A stretch of DNA of 34,852 bases from Methanocaldococcus sp. (GTDB taxonomy: Archaea; AGJL01; Methanococci; Methanococcales; Methanocaldococcaceae). Where the stretch lies: NCBI RefSeq assembly GCF_024490875.1, contig NZ_JACCLX010000027.1, forward strand, positions 1-34,852, given 5' to 3'. Shown in pieces: positions 27,448 to 34,852 of the stretch. A model generated the notes under the pieces. It searched no databases and was not told where the DNA came from. It saw nothing but the letters and a program-made list of their open reading frames with translations. The translations under genes and the position numbers were made by a program. Position 1 is the first letter of the stretch. Each line of letters begins with the position of its first letter.

Positions 27448-27755
27448 TTTTGATGTATATTATTTTTTAAAATTTCTCTTGCTCTATATTCTGCTCTTGC
27501 TTCTATATCTTTAAGAATATTATCTACCCAATGAACACCATATAGGTAGTGTATTAATAGAGCAAACCCCCAAAATATAAGAGGATATATGAACCAAATT
27601 TCATCAGGAGTGTATAGAAGGTTATCAACTATAAACATTGCATTAACAATTATGTAGATTATTAAATGAATTAAAAATTTCCTTTTCTTTTTTTCTTTTA
27701 TTATTTCTCTATAAACTTTTTTATAGACCTCCAAAGGTATTTCATTAATCATCAT
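27444..27755 (-). CDS. 2TM-domain membrane protein
   Basis: The 103-residue protein has a charged N-terminus (EVYKKVYREIIKEKKKRK) and two membrane helices (about 28-46 and 55-72) joined by DNLLYTPDEIWF. It ends in an amphipathic tail (HWVDNILKDIEARAEYRAREIL). This is the layout of the small 2TM domain family (HxxxY-type helices found alone or fused to histidine kinases). Its role is unknown. GGTGACACA precedes the ATG on the minus strand. Confidence 0.7.
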   Translation of the reverse strand: MMINEIPLEVYKKVYREIIKEKKKRKFLIHLIIYIIVNAMFIVDNLLYTPDEIWFIYPLIFWGFALLIHYLYGVHWVDNILKDIEARAEYRAREILKNNIHQN

Positions 27756-27809
27756 TGTGTCACCAGTATTATTCTATAATTATATCTATTAGTCCAGATA
27801 TTTATAGAT

Positions 27810-28655
27810 TTATACCTGACACTTTTCTTTTATAAATTCCAATAGATTTCTTCTAACTTCTCCAATTGTATATCCCAACTTAATAGGAATATTATCCTTT
27901 TTATTTAAAATTTCAACTAAATGTGCTACTCTTGGTAATCTTAAATTCGCCTTTCTTATTGTTTCAACATCACTAAAAACTTCTTGTGGAGTTCCTTCTT
28001 TTAAAATCTTCCCATTATAGATAACATAAACTTTATCTGCATATACTGGAACTAAATCAACGTCATGTGTTGAGATAACAATTGTCATTCCCTTTTTATT
28101 TAAATCATAAAGTAGTTTCATAATTTGAGCCGCTCCAACAGGGTCTAAGCCAGCAGTTGGTTCATCTAAAACAATAACTTCTGGTTTCATTGCTAAGATT
28201 CCAGCAATTGCCACTCTCTTTTTTTGTCCTCCACTTAGGTGATGTGGTGGCTTATCTCTATACTCCCACATACCTACAGCTTTTAACGCCTCTTTAACTC
28301 TCTCTCTAACCTCATCCTCTGGTAGTCCTAAGTTTAAAGGACCAAATGCCACATCATCTTGAACTGTTGGAGCAAATATCTGGTCATCTGGATTTTGAAA
28401 TACTAAGCCAACAGTTTTTCTAACTTCAATTAATCCCTTTTTATTATACTTTATTGGCTTTCCTTTTATTAAAACCTCTCCTCTCGTTGGTTTTAATATA
28501 CCATTGAAATGCAAAAATAAAGTTGATTTTCCAGCCCCATTAGGACCTAAGATAGATACAATTTCCCCTTTTTTTACTTTAAAATTTATTCCCTTCAAAA
28601 CCTCAGTTCCATCTGGATAACAAAAATACAAATCTCTTGTTTCAATTATATTCAT
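27810..28655 (-). CDS. cbiO: Cobalt/nickel ECF transporter ATPase
   Basis: This ABC ATPase powers the energy-coupling-factor importer. The 281-residue protein has Walker A LGPNGAGKST, the Q-loop FQNPDDQIFA, the signature HLSGGQKKRVAIAG, Walker B EVIVLDEPTAGLD and the switch STHDVDLV. The QNPDDQ/HxSGGQKKR combination is typical of CbiO/EcfA. GGTGAAAAT precedes the ATG. It is last of the cbiMNQO set, 26 bp after cbiQ. Confidence 0.94.
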   Translation of the reverse strand: MNIIETRDLYFCYPDGTEVLKGINFKVKKGEIVSILGPNGAGKSTLFLHFNGILKPTRGEVLIKGKPIKYNKKGLIEVRKTVGLVFQNPDDQIFAPTVQDDVAFGPLNLGLPEDEVRERVKEALKAVGMWEYRDKPPHHLSGGQKKRVAIAGILAMKPEVIVLDEPTAGLDPVGAAQIMKLLYDLNKKGMTIVISTHDVDLVPVYADKVYVIYNGKILKEGTPQEVFSDVETIRKANLRLPRVAHLVEILNKKDNIPIKLGYTIGEVRRNLLEFIKEKCQV

Positions 28656-28681
28656 ATTTTCACCTTTAAAATTTTAAAAAT

Positions 28682-29485
28682 TTAAAGATAATGCAAAATT
28701 AAACTGCTAACTTTAAAGTTTTGAGTTAATAAGGAGATTCCTATAAGGAAAATGTCAAAAATAGCAATTGCTAAAATATATGGAATAGGTGGATTTTTAA
28801 TTCCCCCTAATAATTTTAACTTTCCATCGTAGCATCTTGAAAGCATTGATATATTTAACTGCTCTCCTTTTTCCCACGCTCTAATAAATAAATGTGCCGC
28901 TAATGCACCCAAAGATTTATATGTAGATTTTAAATTAGCCTCTCCCAACCTTGACTCCTGTGCAAACTTCATTCTTTCATATTCTTCATAAAGAACAAAT
29001 ATATATCTATATATTAACATAGCCATATCTACAAATTCTTCTGGTAATTTTAACTCTCTCAATATGTAAAATAATTCTGGCATTGGAGTTGTTAGGGCTA
29101 AGAATAGCATACTACTAACTCCACCGAGCATTCTTCCAAATAGTAAAAAACCTAAGTCAAATCCATCAATATACACTGGAATTTTAAAACCAAATATATT
29201 TATATAGAACCACACAACTTTTCCAAAAAGAAATGCAAATAATACTAAATTTAATATTCCAAAACTTAGTGGAATTCCTATAAAGACTCCATAAACTCTC
29301 TTTGGGACTTTGGCTATAAACAGTAGAATAAATGAAACGATAAAAAATATTAACAGTGGAACTATAATTGACTTTGATATTAAAGAAATTATTAGCATTG
29401 AGATTGCAAAAATAAACTTTAACTTTGGATTAACATACCTTAACTTATTGTTTATAGCGATATAATCTACAATATTATGCTTCAT
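28682..29485 (-). CDS. cbiQ: Cobalt/nickel ECF transporter transmembrane (T) component
   Basis: The 267-residue protein has about five to six membrane helices and the EcfT coupling motifs, seen in the ERMKFAQESRLGEANLKS region and later RCYDGKLK. These contact CbiO. The start is taken at ATG 29485 (MKHNIVDYIA). A TTG four codons earlier is rejected because GGTGA, the ribosome site, lies between them. A 105-bp AT-rich gap separates it from cbiN. Confidence 0.9.
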   Translation of the reverse strand: MKHNIVDYIAINNKLRYVNPKLKFIFAISMLIISLISKSIIVPLLIFFIVSFILLFIAKVPKRVYGVFIGIPLSFGILNLVLFAFLFGKVVWFYINIFGFKIPVYIDGFDLGFLLFGRMLGGVSSMLFLALTTPMPELFYILRELKLPEEFVDMAMLIYRYIFVLYEEYERMKFAQESRLGEANLKSTYKSLGALAAHLFIRAWEKGEQLNISMLSRCYDGKLKLLGGIKNPPIPYILAIAIFDIFLIGISLLTQNFKVSSLILHYL

Positions 29486-29590
29486 TTTTATCACCAATTT
29501 AAAATTAAAAAATAAGAGTTAATTTTTCTTTAAATTACAGATAAAAAGTTAAAAATAAAATAAAAATAATAAAAATTTATTTATTATTTT

Positions 29591-29878
29591 TTATTGAGCT
29601 AATTCTCTTTTTGCTTTGAAGTATCCTACATAGTAGCCGATGATTATAGCCCCAATTGCCGCCTGCAAAGCGAATAATAAACTCTCTATCTCTCCACTTG
29701 GTGGCTCCCAAATTGGATGGAACCATGGATGATAACCAGTAGATTCTATAGCCTCAGTCCCTACATCGTCAGAACCTTCAAAGTATCCCTGTTCTTCAGT
29801 TTTTCCAGCATACATTATTAAAGGAATTACTACAATTAAACAAACTGCCAATAAACAAATAATGTGTTTGGTTTCCAA
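29591..29878 (-). CDS. cbiN: Cobalt transport accessory protein CbiN
   Basis: The 95-residue protein has two membrane helices (about 5-23 and 65-86) with an extracytoplasmic loop containing GSDDVGTEAIE and HPWFHPIWEPPSGEIESLLFALQA, the CbiN family hallmark. CbiN works with CbiM to load Co2+. The start is TTG, two bases past the cbiM stop. GGAGGTGA (29885-29892), lying in the cbiM end, is the ribosome site, so the two are coupled. Confidence 0.92.
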   Translation of the reverse strand: METKHIICLLAVCLIVVIPLIMYAGKTEEQGYFEGSDDVGTEAIESTGYHPWFHPIWEPPSGEIESLLFALQAAIGAIIIGYYVGYFKAKRELAQ

Positions 29879-29880
29879 AG

Positions 29881-30588
29881 TTATTCACCTCCACTAACAG
29901 TAGATTTAACATTTAAGTATGGCTCTAATTCTTTTTCTGGAACTACATTTAATTTTTTGAGAATGTCTGGTCTTAACTTCTTAATGTAGTCCCAGATTAT
30001 TACAATTAAGAACCCTTCAGCAATAGCCAATGGAACTTGTGTATATGCATAGATTACTATAAACTTGGTAAATGCCGCAGTGAATGAAGGAATTGGGAAT
30101 GCCAACGCTAATTGTATTGCTGTAGTTATGTAAGTGAACCAATCTCCAAATACTGCGGCAAAGAATATTGCAATATTTGAATTTAGTCCTAATCTCATAC
30201 AAATTTTGTATGCTATAATTGCTGCTGCTGGACCAACAATACCCATTGAGAAGTCATTAGCCCCTAATGTTGTAATTCCTCCATGAGCTAAAAACAATGC
30301 TTGGAACAGTAGAACAATTGCCCCTAAAACTGCAGTTATTGGAACTCCAAACAACACTGCACTCAAAGCGTTACCACATGGGTGGGAACAACTACCTGTA
30401 ACTGAAGGCATTTTTAAAGAACTCAATACGAACATGTATGCTCCTGAAATAGCTACTAAAGGTTTAGCATCTGGATGTTCATTTAATAACTTTCTCAATT
30501 GGATTATCCCGTAGGCTATTACTATACCTGACAATATATACCAAAAGGCACACCACATAGGTGGTAAGTAACCTTCCATTATGTGCAT
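29881..30588 (-). CDS. cbiM: Cobalt/nickel ECF transporter substrate-binding component CbiM
   Basis: This S-component binds Co2+ or Ni2+. The 235-residue protein starts MHIMEGYLPP; the free N-terminal Met1 and His2 coordinate the metal in this family, which fixes the start. The further metal-ligand region is SSLKMPSVTGSCSHPCGN. About six to seven membrane helices follow. The presence of CbiN favours cobalt, but sequence alone does not exclude nickel. GGTGATAAC precedes the ATG. It heads the operon, whose promoter region is shared with the divergent NicO gene. Confidence 0.95.
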   Translation of the reverse strand: MHIMEGYLPPMWCAFWYILSGIVIAYGIIQLRKLLNEHPDAKPLVAISGAYMFVLSSLKMPSVTGSCSHPCGNALSAVLFGVPITAVLGAIVLLFQALFLAHGGITTLGANDFSMGIVGPAAAIIAYKICMRLGLNSNIAIFFAAVFGDWFTYITTAIQLALAFPIPSFTAAFTKFIVIYAYTQVPLAIAEGFLIVIIWDYIKKLRPDILKKLNVVPEKELEPYLNVKSTVSGGE

Positions 30589-30933
30589 GTTATCACCTAT
30601 TCCTGGAGTATGTAGATATTTTTATTTCTTTATTTTTAGATTTAATTAAAAGATTTATAGATGTTATAATCATTTTTATATACTGTATATACTAATACTA
30701 TATATACTTAACGATTTTTTATTAATATTAAAGTTATATTTAATTTTATTATTTTTAAAGAATTCTTCACTGTTTTTCATACTTTATCATACTCCCAAAA
30801 ATTAAAGACATTTTTAATATTGATTAAATTATCTTTTTTAGTAATAACTTATTTATATAATAACACAATTTTAGTAATATTAGATATTACAAATTAAAAG
30901 TTTATATAAAAATATGTTATTACGGTGATTGAT
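30589..30933. promoter_or_regulatory. Divergent cbiM / NicO promoter region with palindromes
   Basis: No gene is seen here. For cbiM a minus-strand TATA box, CTATAAATC, lies at 30652-30660. Upstream of it is the perfect palindrome TATATACTGTATATA (30677-30691), followed by a related ATACTATATATAC (30695-30707). On the NicO side are GTAATATTAGATATTAC (30874-30890; 7-bp arms), a TATA box TTTATATAAA (30901-30910), an alternative one near 30851-30860, and the pair GTAATAAC (30841-30848) / GTTATTAC (30916-30923). Such palindromes could bind metal regulators such as NikR; this is inference. Confidence 0.5.
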
Positions 30934-31569
30934 ATGAATCTTTTATTTACAATTACTGCTTTCATACTCGGAATGTTACACGCATTAGAACCAGGACACG
31001 GGAAAAGTGTTTTAGCCGCTTACATCGTAGGGACTAAAACGAGCATAAAAGATGCTATCCTATTGGGAATAACTGTTACAGTTTCCCATACTGCAGTTGT
31101 ATTCTTATTAGGAATAATTTCAATATATTTACTGGAAAATCTAAATGTAGAAATGGTTCATGATATGATGAGTATTATAGGAGGGTTAATCTTAATAATT
31201 ATAGGGATTTGGATACTAAAAAGTTATTTTCATCCACATGAGCATAAAATAGATACTAAAAAAGGAACAATTGCTTTAGGATTATCCGCTGGCTTAGTTC
31301 CATGTCCAACGGCTTTGGCAGTTTTATTATTATCAATATCCTCGGGAAATGTAATTGATGGTTTAATCTATGTGGCTATTTTTAGTATAGGATTGGCTAT
31401 ATCATTAACTGGATTATTAGTATTACTCATTGAAAGTAAAGAATTTATAGAGAAATATATAGGTAGTAAAAAAATTTCAAAACTTCCTTTAGTTAGTGGG
31501 ACTATAATTTTACTAATTGGTCTATATACAATTCTTCATCCAGTTTTACATCCTATTTTAGAATTATAA
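30934..31569 (+). CDS. NicO/RcnA-type nickel-cobalt transporter
   Basis: The protein, 211 residues from ATG 30934, has about six membrane helices. It carries the NicO family motif MLHALEPGHGKSVLAAYIVG, VSHTAVVFLLG, a histidine loop PHEHK, and a second-half motif LSAGLVPCPTALAVLLL. Members import or export Ni2+/Co2+. An in-frame GTG at 30925 is rejected, since GGTGAT (30924-30929) is the ribosome site for the ATG. The divergent cobalt importer supports a metal role; direction of transport cannot be decided from sequence. Confidence 0.85.
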   Translation: MNLLFTITAFILGMLHALEPGHGKSVLAAYIVGTKTSIKDAILLGITVTVSHTAVVFLLGIISIYLLENLNVEMVHDMMSIIGGLILIIIGIWILKSYFHPHEHKIDTKKGTIALGLSAGLVPCPTALAVLLLSISSGNVIDGLIYVAIFSIGLAISLTGLLVLLIESKEFIEKYIGSKKISKLPLVSGTIILLIGLYTILHPVLHPILEL

Positions 31570-31664
31570 ATTTTTAATTTCAAAAATCATTATATACTAT
31601 TTTTTATTTTATTAAGTTGTATTTATTAGTGAAATTATAGCGATGGTTTTATTTGGTGAAAAAA

Positions 31665-31715
31665 ATGAGTTCAACAATAACAGTTGATGAATTATTAAAT
31701 AGAATTCAAAAGTAA
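31665..31715 (+). CDS. Possible 16-residue peptide with strong ribosome site
   Basis: GGTGAAAAAA precedes an ATG encoding MSSTITVDELLNRIQK and a stop. The start context is as good as those of real genes here, but nothing follows in frame. It may be the start of a lost gene, a leader peptide ahead of nifB, or chance. Confidence 0.25.
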   Translation: MSSTITVDELLNRIQK

Positions 31716-31740
31716 ATGTATTTATTAAATATACAAACAT

Positions 31741-31775
31741 TTTATATTAGATGTTTTAATATGATGTTTTAATAT
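31741..31775 (+). promoter_or_regulatory. nifB promoter with exact 13-bp tandem repeat
   Basis: GATGTTTTAATAT occurs twice without a gap (31750-31762 and 31763-31775), 31 bp before the nifB start, beside the TATA-like TTTATATTA (31741-31749). It may be a regulator site or a slippage product. No GGAA-N8-TTCC NrpR-type operator was noticed. Confidence 0.45.
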
Positions 31776-31806
31776 ATAGTATCTAAACTATGTTCAATGT
31801 GATACT

Positions 31807-32724
31807 ATGGATGAGAACATAAAGATGTCAAAATTTGCTCATATAACTAAAGTCCATCCATGCTTCAATGAAAAAATTCACGATAAAGTTGGGAGAGTTC
31901 ATTTGCCAGTAGCACCAAAGTGTAACATTGCATGTAAATTTTGTAGAAGAAGTTTAGGAAAAGAGGCATGTGAGCATAGACCGGGAGTATCATTAGCAAT
32001 ATTAAAACCTGAGGATGTTGAAGAATATTTAAAAAGAGTTTTAAAAGAAATTCCAAATATAAAGGTTGTTGGAATTGCTGGACCGGGAGATAGTTTGTTT
32101 AACAAAGAAACTTTTGAAACTCTTGAAATTATAGATGAAAAATTCCCAGACCTTATAAAATGTCTTTCTACTAATGGCTTATTGTTAAATAAATACTACA
32201 AAAAATTAGTTGATTTAAATGTTAAAACAGTAACAGTAACTGTAAATGCAATAAATCCAGAAATTTTAAAAGATATAGTAGAATGGGTTTATTATAATAA
32301 AAAAATACATCATAATGTTGAAGGGGCTAAAATATTAATAGAGAATCAAATTGATGGAATAAAAAAAGCTTTTGACGAAGGATTAATAATAAAAATAAAT
32401 ACTGTTTTAATTCCAGAGATTAATATGAACCATGTTGTTGAAATAGCAAAAGAATTAAAAGACTATGTATATATTCAAAATATAATTCCATTAATTCCAC
32501 TATACAAAATGAAAAATATGAGACCTCCAACTTGTGAGGAACTAAAAAGAGTTAGAGAAGAGTGTGAAAAATATATTCCACAATTTAGGGCTTGCGGTCA
32601 ATGTAGGGCTGATTCAGTAGGGCTAATAAAAGAAAGAAAAATATTAGAAGAATTTTTTAAAGAAAAAAATATGGAGCAAAATAAAAATTTAGATGTCTTT
32701 GAATTAAAACATTTTTCACATTAA
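31807..32724 (+). CDS. nifB: NifB, radical SAM nitrogenase-cofactor precursor synthase
   Basis: NifB makes the 8Fe-9S-C core (NifB-co) of nitrogenase cofactors. The 305-residue protein is the short archaeal form without the NifX-like domain. The radical SAM triad is C39, C43, C46 in [29 protein letters not shown] upstream and [13 protein letters not shown] near the C-terminus supply the K1/K2 cluster ligands expected in NifB. TGTGATACT precedes the ATG. No nifHDK genes are in the window, so either they lie elsewhere or the protein serves another purpose. It is convergent with ycaO, overlapping by 4 bp. Confidence 0.93.
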   Translation: MDENIKMSKFAHITKVHPCFNEKIHDKVGRVHLPVAPKCNIACKFCRRSLGKEACEHRPGVSLAILKPEDVEEYLKRVLKEIPNIKVVGIAGPGDSLFNKETFETLEIIDEKFPDLIKCLSTNGLLLNKYYKKLVDLNVKTVTVTVNAINPEILKDIVEWVYYNKKIHHNVEGAKILIENQIDGIKKAFDEGLIIKINTVLIPEINMNHVVEIAKELKDYVYIQNIIPLIPLYKMKNMRPPTCEELKRVREECEKYIPQFRACGQCRADSVGLIKERKILEEFFKEKNMEQNKNLDVFELKHFSH

Positions 32725-33881
32725 TAGTAAAGTTTTTTAGCCCTTTGTATTGCATTTTTTGATAATCTATCCCTATCAATTGAATAAACTTCCATTTTTG
32801 GAATTATAACCCTAACTGTATCAACTCCAACTTTATTTAAATCAACATATATCAGTTTATCAAATCCATTTTCAGAAATTTTGTCCTTTATAAATTCTAA
32901 ATCCTTTTTTAAGTTATACTTTGCATTGTTAGGCATGTCTGAAATATAAATCTCTTCTTCAAATTCAAACCATTTTTTATGTATCCTCTTTAATCTCTCA
33001 TAAGATATTTTTGAAGTAAATTCTTTCCTTAATTTTGCATCCCTCCTAAATCCATGTAATTGAGATGCTCTACTTTGAGCCACTTCTGTTAAAGATCTTA
33101 AAATAGCAATTTCTGGGTCTAAATGGCAACCTACACCCATACATAACATTAGAGGATCTTTACTTGAATAATCGTCAGAAATTGCGGCAACTACTGGAAT
33201 CTCAAATTCTGAAGTTAAATCCTTCAAAATTATATCAACACCAGCATTATTAAACTTTTCAATTAATTCATGTATTAATGGATTTTTAGCATCTTCTGGA
33301 TTAATCTTCTTTGGAATCTTCCTAACCAACTCTGCCAAACTCCATGCATCTCTTTCAATAACCTCCAAAGTTCCATGTAATATTGCCTCATCTAAATTAT
33401 TTCCACTTGCCAATCCATTAGTATTTCCTCTAAATAACTTACCATAAACTGGATAGAAAACAGCATCTACTGGAATATCTACAGTATCATTATTAATTAT
33501 ATCAAATCCTTCCACCCATTCTTTGACATTCTTATCTGAGTATTGTGGCAAAATTAAATCTTTAATGTTTATAGGATTATCTGCCTCTTTTTTAATTTTA
33601 CTTTCATCATAACTTGCTGAAAACCTTTCTATTGCCTCCATACACGCAGAAACTTTTGCTTGAATGTCAGTAGATCCTTTTCCATAATTTATTGCTATTC
33701 CCTCTTTTCCATCAATAACTACTTTCCTTTTTAAATAATATACGGGAATTCCCAATTTATCTAAATGTTGTATATTTTTAATTTCCAATGTATTTATATC
33801 TTTCAATGTATTTTTTATTTTTTCAAAAGTCTCTTCTGGACAGCAAACTCTATAACTTGCTAATCTATACTTTATCTTCAT
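32721..33881 (-). CDS. ycaO: YcaO-domain protein, probable McrA thioamidation enzyme
   Basis: YcaO enzymes use ATP to phosphorylate a peptide amide and let a nucleophile attack. In methanogens the enzyme is known to install thioglycine in methyl-coenzyme M reductase subunit McrA. The 386-residue protein has the ATP-binding elements [45 protein letters not shown] and [15 protein letters not shown], and ends near [17 protein letters not shown]. No TfuA partner gene is adjacent. The MIP18-type gene lies 23 bp upstream on the same strand, so they are probably co-transcribed. The McrA role is inferred from family and organism type. Confidence 0.88.
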   Translation of the reverse strand: MKIKYRLASYRVCCPEETFEKIKNTLKDINTLEIKNIQHLDKLGIPVYYLKRKVVIDGKEGIAINYGKGSTDIQAKVSACMEAIERFSASYDESKIKKEADNPINIKDLILPQYSDKNVKEWVEGFDIINNDTVDIPVDAVFYPVYGKLFRGNTNGLASGNNLDEAILHGTLEVIERDAWSLAELVRKIPKKINPEDAKNPLIHELIEKFNNAGVDIILKDLTSEFEIPVVAAISDDYSSKDPLMLCMGVGCHLDPEIAILRSLTEVAQSRASQLHGFRRDAKLRKEFTSKISYERLKRIHKKWFEFEEEIYISDMPNNAKYNLKKDLEFIKDKISENGFDKLIYVDLNKVGVDTVRVIIPKMEVYSIDRDRLSKNAIQRAKKLYY

Positions 33882-33904
33882 TTATATTCAACCTCATTTT
33901 TAAA

Positions 33905-34192
33905 TTATTTCTCTTCCTTTAACATTTTGTTAATTTCATTTTCCATAAGGTGTCCTTCTACTATAACTTCAACATTCTTTACTCCTTTTAAGGACTTAAC
34001 AGCATCTTTTGCTTGAAAAGCCATTCCCAAGATAGCCATACACGCTGGATTAGTTGGAATTAATTTAAACTTAACATTTCCTTCATTATCTACTTCTATA
34101 TCCTTAACTAATCCCATATCTACAATGCTAATTCCTACATGAGGATCTGCAACAGTTTTTAAGGCATTTATAACATCTTCCTTAGTAACCAT
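33905..34192 (-). CDS. MIP18/SufT-like (DUF59) Fe-S assembly protein
   Basis: The 95-residue protein is one DUF59 domain: VINALKTVADPHVGISIVDMGLVKDIEVD, then the conserved cysteine in IPTNPACMAILGMAF and the VKNVEVIVEGH C-terminus. The family helps mature Fe-S proteins (SufT, MIP18/CIA2). It has the usual bacterial/archaeal length. GAGGTG precedes the ATG, and a minus-strand TATA box lies near 34237-34246. It leads the two-gene unit with ycaO; a link to sulfur transfer for thioamidation is a possibility, not shown. Confidence 0.85.
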   Translation of the reverse strand: MVTKEDVINALKTVADPHVGISIVDMGLVKDIEVDNEGNVKFKLIPTNPACMAILGMAFQAKDAVKSLKGVKNVEVIVEGHLMENEINKMLKEEK

Positions 34193-34289
34193 AATAATTA
34201 CACCTCAAAAGTTTTTATTTTTAATTTATAGATCCTTATTATAAATATTTTATTTGGATTTGCTATTTATACTATTATAGAATAATACT
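34193..34289 (-). promoter_or_regulatory. Promoter region of the MIP18-type/ycaO unit
   Basis: On the minus strand a TATA-like TTTATAATAA lies near 34237-34246, about 45 bp before the start codon at 34192. The rest is AT-rich DNA leading into the long repeat. Confidence 0.4.
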
Positions 34290-34852
34290 TACTCTCGGGA
34301 TCTGTTAATATTTTATAATATAAAATAGAAATTTTTTATTATAGTATATGAAGATTTTAAAATTTCTCATATTACTATAATATTTTTTTGATATTTTTAT
34401 GATTTTGTAATATTCAGATAGAGATTTTCCCGGGATTCGATATTACTCTTAAAAAGTATGTAAATATATAAACCTATGGATTTAGTGTATAATAAAAGAT
34501 ATTCTGCCTTTCTTTTATCTTAAAAAGATTATGATTATATTAAAAGATTTAAATTTATGAAGTATATTCGTAATATTATCCTTATAGATTTTCATATAAG
34601 TATATTATCCATATTCGGGTTTTAATAATATTTTATAATAAAAATTTTCTATTTTTTATTATAGTAATATTACAATTTTGAAATTTTTCATATTACTATA
34701 ATATTTTTTTGATATTTTTCTTATTTTATAATATTCAGATAGAGATTTTCTCGAGGTTCGTTATTACTCTCAAAAAGAATATAAATATAGAAATTTATAA
34801 ATATTTTATGTTATTAAAAAATAAAAAAATTTAAATATTTCCATCCCCTTTG
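34290..34852 (-). repeat. Long AT-rich repeat, right copy (inverted relative to 451-1010)
   Basis: Read on the minus strand, this stretch follows 451-1010 almost base for base, including the GATAAAAGAAAGGCAGAATA-like middle (near 34495-34520) and both ~320-bp units. In the outer unit ATTATAGTAATAT and ATATTACTATAAT form a perfect 13-bp inverted repeat. The far edge reads CAAAGGGGATGGAAAT on the minus strand, corresponding to the degenerate CRISPR repeat on the left, so a second CRISPR array probably starts just beyond the window. Confidence 0.75.

Noticed and set aside
31807-32724. Complete nitrogen-fixation island
   Set aside because: Only nifB is present; no nifH, nifD, nifK, nifE or nifN is seen.

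Overview
The window looks like chromosomal DNA of a hyperthermophilic methanogen of the Methanocaldococcus type. The sequence is very AT-rich. GGTGA-type ribosome sites, archaeal TATA boxes, inteins, an archaeal mevalonate kinase, MCM, Lhr, NifB and a YcaO protein all fit. Many genes resemble ones I recall from M. jannaschii (topA, hpt, argH, purT, lhr, mvk, cbiMNQO, nifB), but the genus call is inference, since no database was searched.

Layout. 1-1121 has no gene. It holds a three-repeat CRISPR mini-array with a degenerate fourth repeat, two GC-rich hairpins, and a ~560-bp AT-rich long repeat. The same long repeat appears inverted at 34290-34852, so nearly all genes lie between long inverted repeats. 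1122-6473 is a five-gene operon: topA (with a 136-residue mini-intein next to the catalytic tyrosine), an rRNA-type methyltransferase, an RPA32-like OB/winged-helix protein, a purine phosphoribosyltransferase and an FAH-family enzyme. 6552-9972 carries a small membrane protein, argH, a YdjM-like membrane protein and a membrane-anchored glucuronyl C5-epimerase-like protein. 10104-12629 is a redox cluster (radical SAM/SPASM, OsmC-like, ferredoxin-like), followed by purT and a B12-binding radical SAM gene.

15248-16634 is an acyltransferase-3 gene broken by a ~262-bp insertion. Removing the insertion restores one open frame. The insertion carries a compact GC-rich RNA-like structure resembling the omega-RNA end of a TnpB element, without tnpB. 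Downstream run an FAD oxidoreductase, a divergent MCM, an Lhr-type helicase, a CRM-domain RNA-binding protein and an SppA protease. An apparent operon follows: a repeat/NYN-nuclease-like protein, a nucleotidyltransferase and mevalonate kinase.

27444-34192 is a metal and metallocofactor region. A cobalt/nickel ECF importer (cbiMNQO) is divergent from a NicO-type transporter, across a promoter region with distinct palindromes. Then come nifB, ycaO (probable McrA thioamidation) and a MIP18-family Fe-S protein. These suit an organism that depends on Ni (F430, hydrogenase), Co (B12) and Fe-S enzymes. No tRNA, rRNA, cas gene or full transposase was seen.
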